Shown here: positions 21,622 through 28,988 of the stretch, one piece after another
Layout: every line of letters starts with the position of its first letter
Numbering within the stretch: position 1 is the stretch's first letter
Source of the DNA: Thermoplasmata archaeon
GTDB taxonomy: Archaea; Thermoplasmatota; Thermoplasmata; Thermoplasmatales; Thermoplasmataceae
Assembly: GCA_021806295.1 (NCBI GenBank)
Contig: JAJZXS010000015.1
Location: forward strand, 1-55,525
Direction: 5' to 3'
DNA length: 55,525 bases
Position numbers and translations under genes: made by a program
Notes under the pieces: generated by a model
What the model saw: the letters and a program-made list of their open reading frames with translations, nothing else
What the model was told of the DNA's origin: nothing
Databases searched by the model: none

Positions 21622-22522
21622 TCTTCTAATCATCGGGGACGCTGTTGTGGACCTATCCCTTAATATAAAGAATTTTCCTGTTATTGCGGGAACCACAAAT
21701 ATCTCACAGGATATGGAAATATACCCGGGAGGACCTGCCGCCATGGCGATTATCGCTTCACAATTGGGCTTAAAAGTTGCATTTTCAGACAGAATAGGAA
21801 CAGATATCATGGGGGATTATCTACTGAAAGAACTTGAAACCGCCGGCGTAAACACAGAGCATATAATAAGGGAAAATGGTACATCAACAGCAACCTCTGT
21901 TAATATTGTTGATTCAAAGAAGAATCATTCATTCCTAGGCTACCTGGGGGCTGGTACAATGCTCGATAGCATTGATAAAAAACTCATTTCCGATTCAAAA
22001 TCTATCTTTTTTGAAGGTTACAATCTCGTACATGCCGGGAAAACATATTCCACAATTCTGGAGGCTGCAAGAGAGGCAAATTTGCAGAAAAAACACGTGT
22101 TCTTTGACATAGGCCCGCTTGTATCAGAAATTGAAGGGCTAGATTCGTTCATTGACTATTCCAGTACCATCTTCTTGAACAGGGATGAAGCACTGGCATA
22201 TTCTAAAACGAATCTGGAAAACACCCTGGCCATGTTAGAAGAAAGAGGCAATGCAAGTTACATACTGAAATTGGACCGGGAAGGCTCTATCGTCATAAAT
22301 AACAGACAAACAATTTCATGCAATGCTTTTAAAACCTACAGAATTAAAAATACTATAGGAGCAGGTGATGCGTTCGACGCCGGCTATATGGCCGCTGTAC
22401 TTTCAGGCTATAATGAGGAAATCGCATGCATGGTAGGAAATATAGTAGCTTCCCTGCGAGTCTCTAGAGGAGTCAAATCAATACCCGCCCTGAATAAAAT
22501 TATAGGAAAAATAAATCATTAA
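21605..22522 (+). CDS. PfkB-family carbohydrate/nucleoside kinase
   Basis: The 305-residue product has the ribokinase fold: GDAVVDLSLNI and YPGGPAAMAIIASQLGL near the N-terminus, and the second PfkB signature NTIGAGDAFDAGYMAAVLSG with the catalytic Asp near 255-260. It phosphorylates a sugar or nucleoside. Overlap with the ADP-ribosylglycohydrolase gene and the adjacent transporter suggest that ribose or a riboside freed by the hydrolase is the substrate. That assignment is inferred. Confidence 0.92.
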   Translation: MPFSYDLLIIGDAVVDLSLNIKNFPVIAGTTNISQDMEIYPGGPAAMAIIASQLGLKVAFSDRIGTDIMGDYLLKELETAGVNTEHIIRENGTSTATSVNIVDSKKNHSFLGYLGAGTMLDSIDKKLISDSKSIFFEGYNLVHAGKTYSTILEAAREANLQKKHVFFDIGPLVSEIEGLDSFIDYSSTIFLNRDEALAYSKTNLENTLAMLEERGNASYILKLDREGSIVINNRQTISCNAFKTYRIKNTIGAGDAFDAGYMAAVLSGYNEEIACMVGNIVASLRVSRGVKSIPALNKIIGKINH

Positions 22523-22559
22523 CTACTTTTTACCAATTAAAATGCTCTCAGAGTATTAT

Positions 22560-22930
22560 ATGCAGGTACTGAAGAGGCCATCAAGGCTAGGCTTGAATGT
22601 ATTCAGCAAAGACTAGGAAGAGGTTTACCATTACTGCTCTAGGGAATTAAATAAAGCACGGAAAGCTGAAGAAAAGCCCCCGGTCTGAAATAGAAGGCCT
22701 GCGGAGGTGAGAAGAGTATACAGGCCATAAAGTGGGTCTACCGCACGACAAGAAGGAACTGTCAGCAGATCCATAGTTCCCACATAGGAAGAGCACAGCA
22801 AAATACTGGAAATATAAAAGTACAGGTATAACTAGATAAAGCGCTGCTAACAGGGAAAACCCGGTATATACGAGTTATACAGCCGGGGGCGGATCACCGG
22901 ATTTACTCGACTCTATGAGGAGATAGTATA
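22560..22930 (+). ncRNA. Unidentified structured RNA candidate
   Basis: The stretch is purine-rich, more GC-rich than its surroundings and has no coding frame. It shows several perfect stems: a long-range 8-bp helix GCCCCCGG (22676-22683) with CCGGGGGC (22883-22890), enclosing GGCCTG/CAGGCC (22696-22701/22721-22726) and GGAACT/AGTTCC (22755-22760/22775-22780). An alternative hairpin, CCCGGTATA (22860-22868) with TATA and CCGGG (22876-22887), competes for the same G-run. A part near 22830-22866 loosely recalls the 3' conserved region of RNase P RNA (CTAGAT, ACAG, ACCCGG), but ACAGAA is not intact, so I do not assign it. Exact ends are unknown. Confidence 0.5.
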
Positions 22931-22981
22931 TGACTGAAAAAATTGATATGATATCTAAAACAGATTATGCATTTGAAAATG

Positions 22982-23123
22982 TGGAAGCACTGGGATTTGA
23001 ACCCAGATCTAAGGGTCTCTTCCATGTTTCATTGTTCCAGTCACTCATCATATATTCAGATGACCTTTAGCTAATCACAAACTGACTGGAGCCCTCTAGG
23101 ATACCTGACTACCCCATGCTTCC
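22982..23123 (-). tRNA. tRNA-Trp (CCA) with a 69-nt intron
   Basis: The acceptor stem GGAAGCA/TGCTTCC pairs fully. The D stem is GGGT/ATCC, the anticodon stem GAGGG/CCCTT, and the T arm CTGGG-TTCAAAT-CCCAG. The anticodon CCA is the complement of 23087-23089. The intron (complement of 23017-23085) is inserted after position 37, the canonical archaeal site. The mature tRNA is 73 nt with discriminator A and no encoded CCA. The long intron contains box C/D elements (separate entry), as known for euryarchaeal tRNA-Trp. Confidence 0.95.
23017..23085 (-). ncRNA. Intronic box C/D guide RNA inside tRNA-Trp
   Basis: Reading the intron 5' to 3' gives C box GTGATTA, a 12-nt guide GCTAAAGGTCAT, D' box CTGA, the spacer ATAT, C' box ATGATGA, a 12-nt guide GTGACTGGAACA and a D-like ATGA. 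Guide 2 pairs over 8 bases with TCCAGTCA spanning the anticodon. The base five before the D-like box pairs with C34. Guide 1 pairs (8 of 9) with GACCCTTAG, and the base five before D' pairs with C39. Methylation at 34 and 39 is known for haloarchaeal pre-tRNA-Trp. The C and D boxes each deviate by one base. Confidence 0.85.
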
Positions 23124-23366
23124 TCAATAACAGTATTATTTTTTGATATAAATATCTATACCATAATATGATTAATCCGGTTATTTTCCTCAATTAATGA
23201 TTATTCACACAGATTAAGAGAATGGTGAAATAAATAGTATATCCAACTTTGATTTTGTTATCAATCCATTGTATTTATTCAAAATTAAAATGAATTTAAA
23301 CCTTAATCTGGAAATCTTCTGAGTTACCGGTAGGAAGGTATTGTCAATATTGAAAATCATCAAAAA

Positions 23367-23375
23367 ATAAATATA
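23367..23375 (+). promoter_or_regulatory. TATA box of vapBC
   Basis: AATAAATAT lies about 25 bases before the ATG at 23396, so the antitoxin mRNA is likely leaderless. This argues against the longer frame that begins at 23375. Confidence 0.5.
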
Positions 23376-23377
23376 TG

Positions 23378-23389
23378 GTATACGTATAC
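23378..23389. promoter_or_regulatory. Palindromic operator candidate of vapBC
   Basis: GTATACGTATAC is a perfect 12-bp palindrome between the TATA box and the antitoxin start, exactly where a bound VapB or VapBC complex would block transcription initiation. VapBC modules are usually autoregulated through such sites. Confidence 0.55.
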
Positions 23390-23395
23390 TATATT

Positions 23396-23617
23396 ATGGT
23401 CAGAATGGTATCTCTTTCAAATAAGGCATACTCTGAATTAAAGGATTTTAAAAATGCAGACGAATCATTTTCAGATGTAATACTAAGATTATTAAAACAT
23501 AAAAGAAAAGATATAAGACAATTTGCAGGGATTTTAAAGGATGATAAAAGTGAATTGGACTTGATTGAAGAACGCTTAATGGAAGACAGGAAGAACAATA
23601 AAGGCAGATCACAATGA
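23396..23617 (+). CDS. vapB: VapB-type antitoxin (UPF0330/DUF217-like)
   Basis: From the ATG at 23396 the protein has 73 residues. The N-terminal half (VSLSNKAYSELKDFKN and ESFSDVILRLLKH) is the short DNA-binding/dimerisation motif of archaeal UPF0330 antitoxins. The charged C-terminal half would wrap the toxin. Its end overlaps the VapC start by 4 bases (ATGA). The chosen start fits the TATA spacing. Confidence 0.85.
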   Translation: MVRMVSLSNKAYSELKDFKNADESFSDVILRLLKHKRKDIRQFAGILKDDKSELDLIEERLMEDRKNNKGRSQ

Positions 23618-23994
23618 TTGTTATAGATACAAACATTGTGATAGAATATTTAAAGGGAAATGAAAGAATTATTAAAACGGTAAATGAATACTCTAAAAAC
23701 TCTGATATCGGTATTACCTACATTTCTGAATATGAATTACTGAAATATTCTGATAAAACAAATAAATTACTTGAGGAGTTAATCAAAAATATAACTGTAT
23801 TATATCCAGATAAAACCTCCGCGTCGATGTCAGCTGAAATATTTAGGAGGCTGAGAAGTGCCGGTAACCTGATAAATGAGAACGATATTTTAATTGCAGG
23901 TATTGCTCTTCGGAATAACAATAAATTCATAACATTGGATTCGGACTTTAACAAAATTAATGATACGAATATATCTGTACTTGAGCTTTTTTAA
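23614..23994 (+). CDS. vapC: VapC-type PIN-domain toxin
   Basis: The 126-residue PIN-domain ribonuclease has the acidic active-site residues in family positions: D5 (VIDTNIVIEYL), E39 or E41 (SEYELL), D91 (NENDILIAG) and D109 (TLDSDF). It would cleave RNA (often tRNA or rRNA) unless bound by the VapB product of the overlapping upstream gene. All catalytic residues look intact. Confidence 0.93.
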   Translation: MIVIDTNIVIEYLKGNERIIKTVNEYSKNSDIGITYISEYELLKYSDKTNKLLEELIKNITVLYPDKTSASMSAEIFRRLRSAGNLINENDILIAGIALRNNNKFITLDSDFNKINDTNISVLELF

Positions 23995-24338
23995 GAATTC
24001 ACGAACTCCGATCATTTTTATCTATTACTTTATTATCCTTAAGTATTTCTACTCTCTCGCGCTACCATGGATTCTGTATGGCAATTGCTGTTAAATCCAT
24101 ATTTAGTTATATATTACCAATTATCATTAATTTTTTGGTATTTATTACTAAGTTTATTTGCATATTTGATAATCAATTACTAAGTTTATATATTACCCGC
24201 TGGTACTGAGCCTGCCGGTTATATACGTTATTTATTCTAGTATGAATCCTTGCCAATAATGCAAAACCTTCCTGTGTAATAACAACCAATGAAACATGTT
24301 TGCAAATAAATTTATTAGCAATCAATGACTTTATTTTT
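23995..24338. other. Intergenic region between vapC and lutA-like gene
   Basis: I find no convincing gene here. The notable item is an exact 14-base direct repeat, ATTACTAAGTTTAT, at 24144-24157 and 24176-24189, with start points 32 bases apart (about three helical turns). The TATA box of the next gene, AAATAAATTTA, is at 24304-24314. Confidence 0.45.
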
Positions 24339-25229
24339 ATGGATATCAACAAAAAGCGCATAGAGAAAATGAGGGACCTGATTTTCCAGAATTTGATGGA
24401 CAGCTACCTGCCATTTCCACTGGATACAAAATTATATTCATCATGGGCAAATAATATTCCAAATAGCGGGGACACTGTAATTTATACATCCTACATGTAC
24501 CAGATTTCAGGCATTTTAAAGCGTTACGAAGCTTTATTCCCGAAAATATACAGACTGAATATACCGAAAAGGCTCATGACAGCATCAAAATTCCTTATAA
24601 AGCCAAAGGATGAGGAATTGCAAAGGGCATTCAGAATACTGAAAAGCATAACATCTATGCTTTCAGGATCTGGGGTAAATTTTGGATATCTCTATGACCA
24701 GGAACCATATTCCGGTGCGCTACTGCTGGAATCTGGCTTTATAAAAGAATATAAGGAATACGGTGAAAAACTTTACAGTTTCTTTAATTCAAAAGGCATA
24801 AAAAATATTATTACGGTTGACCCACATACAACGAATGCTCTAAAAAGATATAAGGATTTTATCGACTTTGACATAGATGTAAAGAACTATTTAGAGCTCG
24901 TCAAATTCAAGGGCTCAGGGAACTATGTTATACACGATTCCTGCCTTTATTCACGTGCCATGGGAATGTACAGTGACATACGTAATAAGGTGAATAATTC
25001 CGGTCTTTCCATAGATGAAAACTATCTGATAACAAGCAAGGAAATGGGGAGCTGCTGCGGTGGGCCCCTCTCACTTGTTTCTGCCCAGGACAGTGAAGAA
25101 GTATCACGGGCAAGGGCAGAGAAGCTACTATCAGTCAATGAGAATGTTCTGGTTATGTGCCCACTGTGCTATGAGAACTTATCTCCATATATAAATAATA
25201 TAAAAGACCTGGCAGAGGTGGTTTCATGA
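24339..25229 (+). CDS. LutA-like cysteine-rich (CCG-domain) protein
   Basis: From the ATG at 24339 (leaderless spacing to the TATA box at 24304-24314) the protein has 296 residues. The C-terminal half holds a CCG (DUF224) domain: VIHDSCLYSRAMG, then GSCCGG and MCPLCYENL. The first half lacks the cysteines of a second CCG domain, so only one cluster or disulfide site is expected. Such proteins occur in lactate or glycolate oxidation (LutA/GlcF) and heterodisulfide reductases. It overlaps the LutB-like gene by 4 bases and probably forms a complex with it. Confidence 0.82.
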   Translation: MDINKKRIEKMRDLIFQNLMDSYLPFPLDTKLYSSWANNIPNSGDTVIYTSYMYQISGILKRYEALFPKIYRLNIPKRLMTASKFLIKPKDEELQRAFRILKSITSMLSGSGVNFGYLYDQEPYSGALLLESGFIKEYKEYGEKLYSFFNSKGIKNIITVDPHTTNALKRYKDFIDFDIDVKNYLELVKFKGSGNYVIHDSCLYSRAMGMYSDIRNKVNNSGLSIDENYLITSKEMGSCCGGPLSLVSAQDSEEVSRARAEKLLSVNENVLVMCPLCYENLSPYINNIKDLAEVVS

Positions 25230-26365
25230 GCTATGAATGGGACGTTGCAATAAATAAGGCGATACTGAACAATTCACCAAAAGTCCATAAAATACTTGAA
25301 GAAAATCCTTACATAAAGGATGTGGCATCTGAACTAAGGGAAACCAAAAATAGGGTGCTGGATGATATTGATGCATATATATCAAAAACTCAAAAGAGTG
25401 TAGAAAAACTGGGCGGGCATGTCCACATTGCAAAGGACAGCACTGAAGCAATGGAAATTGTAAAGGAGATATTAGGAGAAAAGAGAAAAATAGTAGTTTC
25501 CAAATCCAACGTGCTTTATGAAATAAAGCTCAGGGAGGAGCTGGAAAATGAGGGCATGGATATCTGGGAAACTGATTTAGGAGAATACCTTGTTCAGCTC
25601 AATAAGGATATGCCATCCCATCTTGTTGCCCCTGCAATTCATCTGACAAAGGATAAAATAGGTAAATTATTGAATGAAAATCTTGACAGCAGCATAAACG
25701 AAAACACATCCGCAGAAGAAATGGTGAGCAGGGTCAGAAAATTCCTCATGGAGAAATATCTCGCAGCTGATGCGGGAATCACCGGTGCAAATGCCATTGC
25801 AGCGGATACAGGATCTGTTCTTCTCATAGAAAATGAGGGAAATATCAGGATTGATACGGTGCTGCCGCAAACACATATAGCCATAACAGGAATAGATAAG
25901 ATCGTTCCGACATTGAAAGACGCATTTAATGAAGTTATAGTCCAGGCATCCTATGCTGGATATTATCCCCCTACATATATAAATGTCACATCGGGTCCCA
26001 GTGCTACTGGGGATATAGAACTCCAGAGGGTATCACCTGCCACCGGCCCGAAAGAATTCCATCTGATACTGCTCGATAATGGCAGGAAGGAGGCTATAAA
26101 CTCCGACATACGCGAGTCACTGCTCTGCATCAGGTGTGGAAGATGCTATTTCTCCTGCCCATCCTACAAGCTTTATGGAAAGGACTTCGGAGATAGCCCT
26201 TACACCGGGCCAACAGGAATAATGTGGTCTGCAATAACTTCAAAGAAATACGATAAATCAATGCTGTGCATGCATTCCGGTGGCTGCAAAGAGGTATGCC
26301 CCATGGATATAAATATACCGAGAATGATCGAAAGAATAAAATTCCGTTATATGGAGGAATCTTAA
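25226..26365 (+). CDS. LutB-like LUD-domain protein with ferredoxin clusters
   Basis: The 379-residue protein has an N-terminal LUD domain (about 50-290: VVSKSNVLYEIKLREELE, GITGANAIAADTGSVLL, TSGPSATGDIE). The C-terminal part has two 4Fe-4S motifs: CIRCGRCYFSCP and CMHSGGCKEVCPMDINIP. It corresponds to LutB/LldF of the lactate-utilisation complex and would pass electrons from a hydroxyacid to the respiratory chain. No LutC follows. The bacterial role is established; its substrate here is not. Confidence 0.9.
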   Translation: MSYEWDVAINKAILNNSPKVHKILEENPYIKDVASELRETKNRVLDDIDAYISKTQKSVEKLGGHVHIAKDSTEAMEIVKEILGEKRKIVVSKSNVLYEIKLREELENEGMDIWETDLGEYLVQLNKDMPSHLVAPAIHLTKDKIGKLLNENLDSSINENTSAEEMVSRVRKFLMEKYLAADAGITGANAIAADTGSVLLIENEGNIRIDTVLPQTHIAITGIDKIVPTLKDAFNEVIVQASYAGYYPPTYINVTSGPSATGDIELQRVSPATGPKEFHLILLDNGRKEAINSDIRESLLCIRCGRCYFSCPSYKLYGKDFGDSPYTGPTGIMWSAITSKKYDKSMLCMHSGGCKEVCPMDINIPRMIERIKFRYMEES

Positions 26366-26602
26366 AGTCATATTTATTTTTAAAACCAATTTGTAAGAAA
26401 ACAATATTTATATATAAAAATATTAAATTTTCGCAATGATAATTAATTTCCTTCTACGGTTTGCGCACTGGGCCAGGTGCTTAAGAGTTAATTCCAAGGA
26501 ACTAATGAAAATAATAAATAACCCATAAACTCCAGAATAAGATTGATATAATGTAAATTGTGCTAACCATAAAATCTATATCAAAAATGAAATTACACCG
26601 CT
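26366..26602. other. Intergenic region upstream of glucose dehydrogenase
   Basis: I see no gene in it. A TATA-like element (TCTATATC) near 26572-26580 lies about 25 bases before the ATG at 26603, consistent with a leaderless transcript. A slightly GC-richer patch at 26455-26490 has no clear structure. Confidence 0.4.
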
Positions 26603-27682
26603 ATGGTAAATGCTTTGACCACAAATGCACCAACAGGAGGTATTGAATTCCATAATGTTAAAATTCAGGATCCCGAAGACTTTGAAGTAAAACTTAAACC
26701 ACTATATACAGGAATATGCGGTACAGATCGGGGGGAGGTGCATGGAAGCCTATCATTTGCGTACAACCAGCCCGGTTATAATTTCATTGTTCTGGGGCAT
26801 GAAGCTGTATGTCAGGTAATCGATATCCAGGAAAATGAATATGGAATAAAAACTGGTGATTATGTTGTGCCGGTGGTGAGAAGACCAGGAAATTGTGTGA
26901 ACTGTAGAATAGGAAGAGAAGACAACTGCTCTGATGGAAAGAAGAACGAGGCAGGAATAACCGGTCTGCATGGATTCATGCGGGATTATTTTTTCGATTC
27001 CATAAGGAATCTCGTAAAAGTAAATGATAGAAGCATGGTAAGAGAGGCAGTACTAACAGAACCGGCAAAGAATGTCATGAAAGCATTTGAGGTCTTTGAT
27101 ACAGTATCAAAAAGATCCATATATCAGAATGAAGATTCCACATTCGCAGGGAAAACTTGCCTTATTATCGGATCGGGTAGTGAGGCGTTTATATATTCAA
27201 TGATGGCACACGAATACATGTTCGATGTATACATGACAAACAGGCATAGCCTTGAGGAACCTAAATTATCCATTCTGGAAAAAACAGGAAGCATATTCTT
27301 TGATTATACACATAACATTCCACTTAAGGGAATAGATCTTTTAATAGATACAAGCGGGGACCCTGCTACAATATTCAAATTTGTGCGTATGATGAATAAC
27401 AATGGGATTACAATACTATTCGGCACAAACGGGAATGCCCCTGGAGTTCAGGTTAACGGCGAAGATATAGATTATATTATAGAGAGGAATATAAGCATGG
27501 TAGGTTCAGTTGATGGAGCCAAAAAGCATTATTTTGATGCTTTGAAATTTATAGAGAAATGGAGTCATGTTCAGAATTCAGTGATAAACAATTTAATCAC
27601 TGGAACTTATAGTCCAGAAAATACAGAAATCTTTCAGAAAAAACCCGAAGGAGAAATAAAATCAATTATAAAATGGCAGTAA
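26603..27682 (+). CDS. gdh: Glucose 1-dehydrogenase, zinc-dependent medium-chain type
   Basis: The 359-residue protein closely follows the Thermoplasma acidophilum enzyme. It has [38 protein letters not shown] (structural zinc lobe), [30 protein letters not shown] and the Rossmann motif [12 protein letters not shown], and ends in IIKWQ. It oxidises glucose or galactose with NAD(P)+ to the lactone, the first step of the non-phosphorylative Entner-Doudoroff pathway in these archaea. Confidence 0.96.
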   Translation: MVNALTTNAPTGGIEFHNVKIQDPEDFEVKLKPLYTGICGTDRGEVHGSLSFAYNQPGYNFIVLGHEAVCQVIDIQENEYGIKTGDYVVPVVRRPGNCVNCRIGREDNCSDGKKNEAGITGLHGFMRDYFFDSIRNLVKVNDRSMVREAVLTEPAKNVMKAFEVFDTVSKRSIYQNEDSTFAGKTCLIIGSGSEAFIYSMMAHEYMFDVYMTNRHSLEEPKLSILEKTGSIFFDYTHNIPLKGIDLLIDTSGDPATIFKFVRMMNNNGITILFGTNGNAPGVQVNGEDIDYIIERNISMVGSVDGAKKHYFDALKFIEKWSHVQNSVINNLITGTYSPENTEIFQKKPEGEIKSIIKWQ

Positions 27683-27734
27683 TTTCTGGGTGATACACCA
27701 GTAATAGGTTAATATAATTTAGTAATGCAAATGC

Positions 27735-28985
27735 ATGATTAACGATGATATGCAGTTCAGGTACAGAGATGACGGAAATTTTGTTTATCCCGATTACGAT
27801 GGTTATAATTTTTCCAACATAAATAGCACAATTTTATCATTATTCGGGATAAATAATAATGGAACGCCACTGAAAAAAGAACTTTACAGCAATCTTCATG
27901 GGTCAAAAAAAGTGGTATTTTTTTATATTGATGGCCTTGGTTATGATAGCTGGAGGAATTATCTGGAAAAGTACAGGCCATTCGAGGAAATAAATAGCTC
28001 TGGAATAGTATCTCCAATAACATCTGTATTTCCATCCACTACTGCGGCCGCAAGCAATACAATTAATACAGGCATGACACCGGCAGAACACGGACTATTT
28101 GAATGGAGGCTTTATCTGGAAAATTATAATATGGTTGTGAAAAGCCTGCCATTTATCCCTGTATACAGGCAGGACCGGGAGCGTTTTGCAGAGTTAAGTC
28201 CGGACCCATCAATTCTATTCCATGGAAAAACTTTCTATGAAACACTAAATGAGCACGGAATAAGATCATACATAATATCATATGCAGATCTTTTGAAAAG
28301 CAGTTACAGCAGGATAATGTATTCTGGCGTAAAGGAATAGAAAAGGTATGATTTTCTCTTTGAAGGTTTTCTTATACTGAGAAAGCTATTGAAAAAGGTG
28401 CGTGAAAATTCATACATATTTTTTTATATAGAGGACCCGGATAAAATGGAGCACAGGTATGGCCCCGGCAGCCCGGAACACATTGAAGCACTTCGTTACA
28501 TAGCATCCATGTTCAACGATTTCTTCAAGGACCTTGCAGGAGAGGATATTGCAGTCATGGTATCATCCGATCACGGTTTTACTCCTGTAAATAAAAAAAT
28601 ATATGTCTCTGGAATCCACGATTTCGTGAAAACCAATAAAGGTAGGACAATACCGGAAACATGGAGTCCGAGGGATATGATGGTATATTCTGATAATCCA
28701 GAGGATATGAAAAATGCACTGGAGGATCAGCTCTATGGCAGTGCGGACATAATCACCGGCAATGAAATCCTCAAAATGGGATTGATGGGACGCAACACTG
28801 TATCAGAAAAATATATCTCCAGAATGGGCAATATTTTAGTTCTTCCATATTCTGGAAATACTGTATGGTACAAATATTATGACGATGACATTATAAAAGA
28901 TCGGGGTATGCACGGCGGTCTCAGCCGGGAAGAAATGATAATACCATTTGCATCTATCAATTTAAAAGATATTAAAAGATATTAA
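27735..28985 (+). pseudogene. Type I phosphodiesterase / nucleotide pyrophosphatase with one in-frame TAG
   Basis: The frame from 27735 encodes the first half of an alkaline-phosphatase-superfamily phosphodiesterase (FFYIDGLGYDSW metal site; FPSTTAAASNTINTG with the nucleophilic Thr). It meets TAG at 28338-28340 and continues in the same frame (KRYDFLFEGFLILRKLLKKV) to 28985. The second half has the remaining metal sites (EDPDKMEHRYG, SSDHGFTP, HGG). The two halves together give a normal family length of about 415 residues. So a single nonsense codon, not a frameshift, interrupts an otherwise intact gene. Readthrough, recent inactivation or a sequence error are the options. Confidence 0.85.
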
Positions 28986-28988
28986 AAA

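Noticed and set aside
22820-22895. RNase P RNA 3' region
   Set aside because: CTAGAT, ACAG and ACCCGG occur in the right order, but the invariant ACAGAA is interrupted and a convincing 5' P4 strand was not found, so the identity is left open.
24173-24361. A 62-codon minus-strand frame upstream of the LutA-like gene
   Set aside because: It overlaps the LutA-like start and promoter, carries no recognisable motif and has no promoter of its own; it remains only a faint possibility.
28338-28340. TAG read as pyrrolysine
   Set aside because: No pyrrolysine genes are visible, the lineage suggested by the window is not known to use it, and this enzyme family has no such residue.
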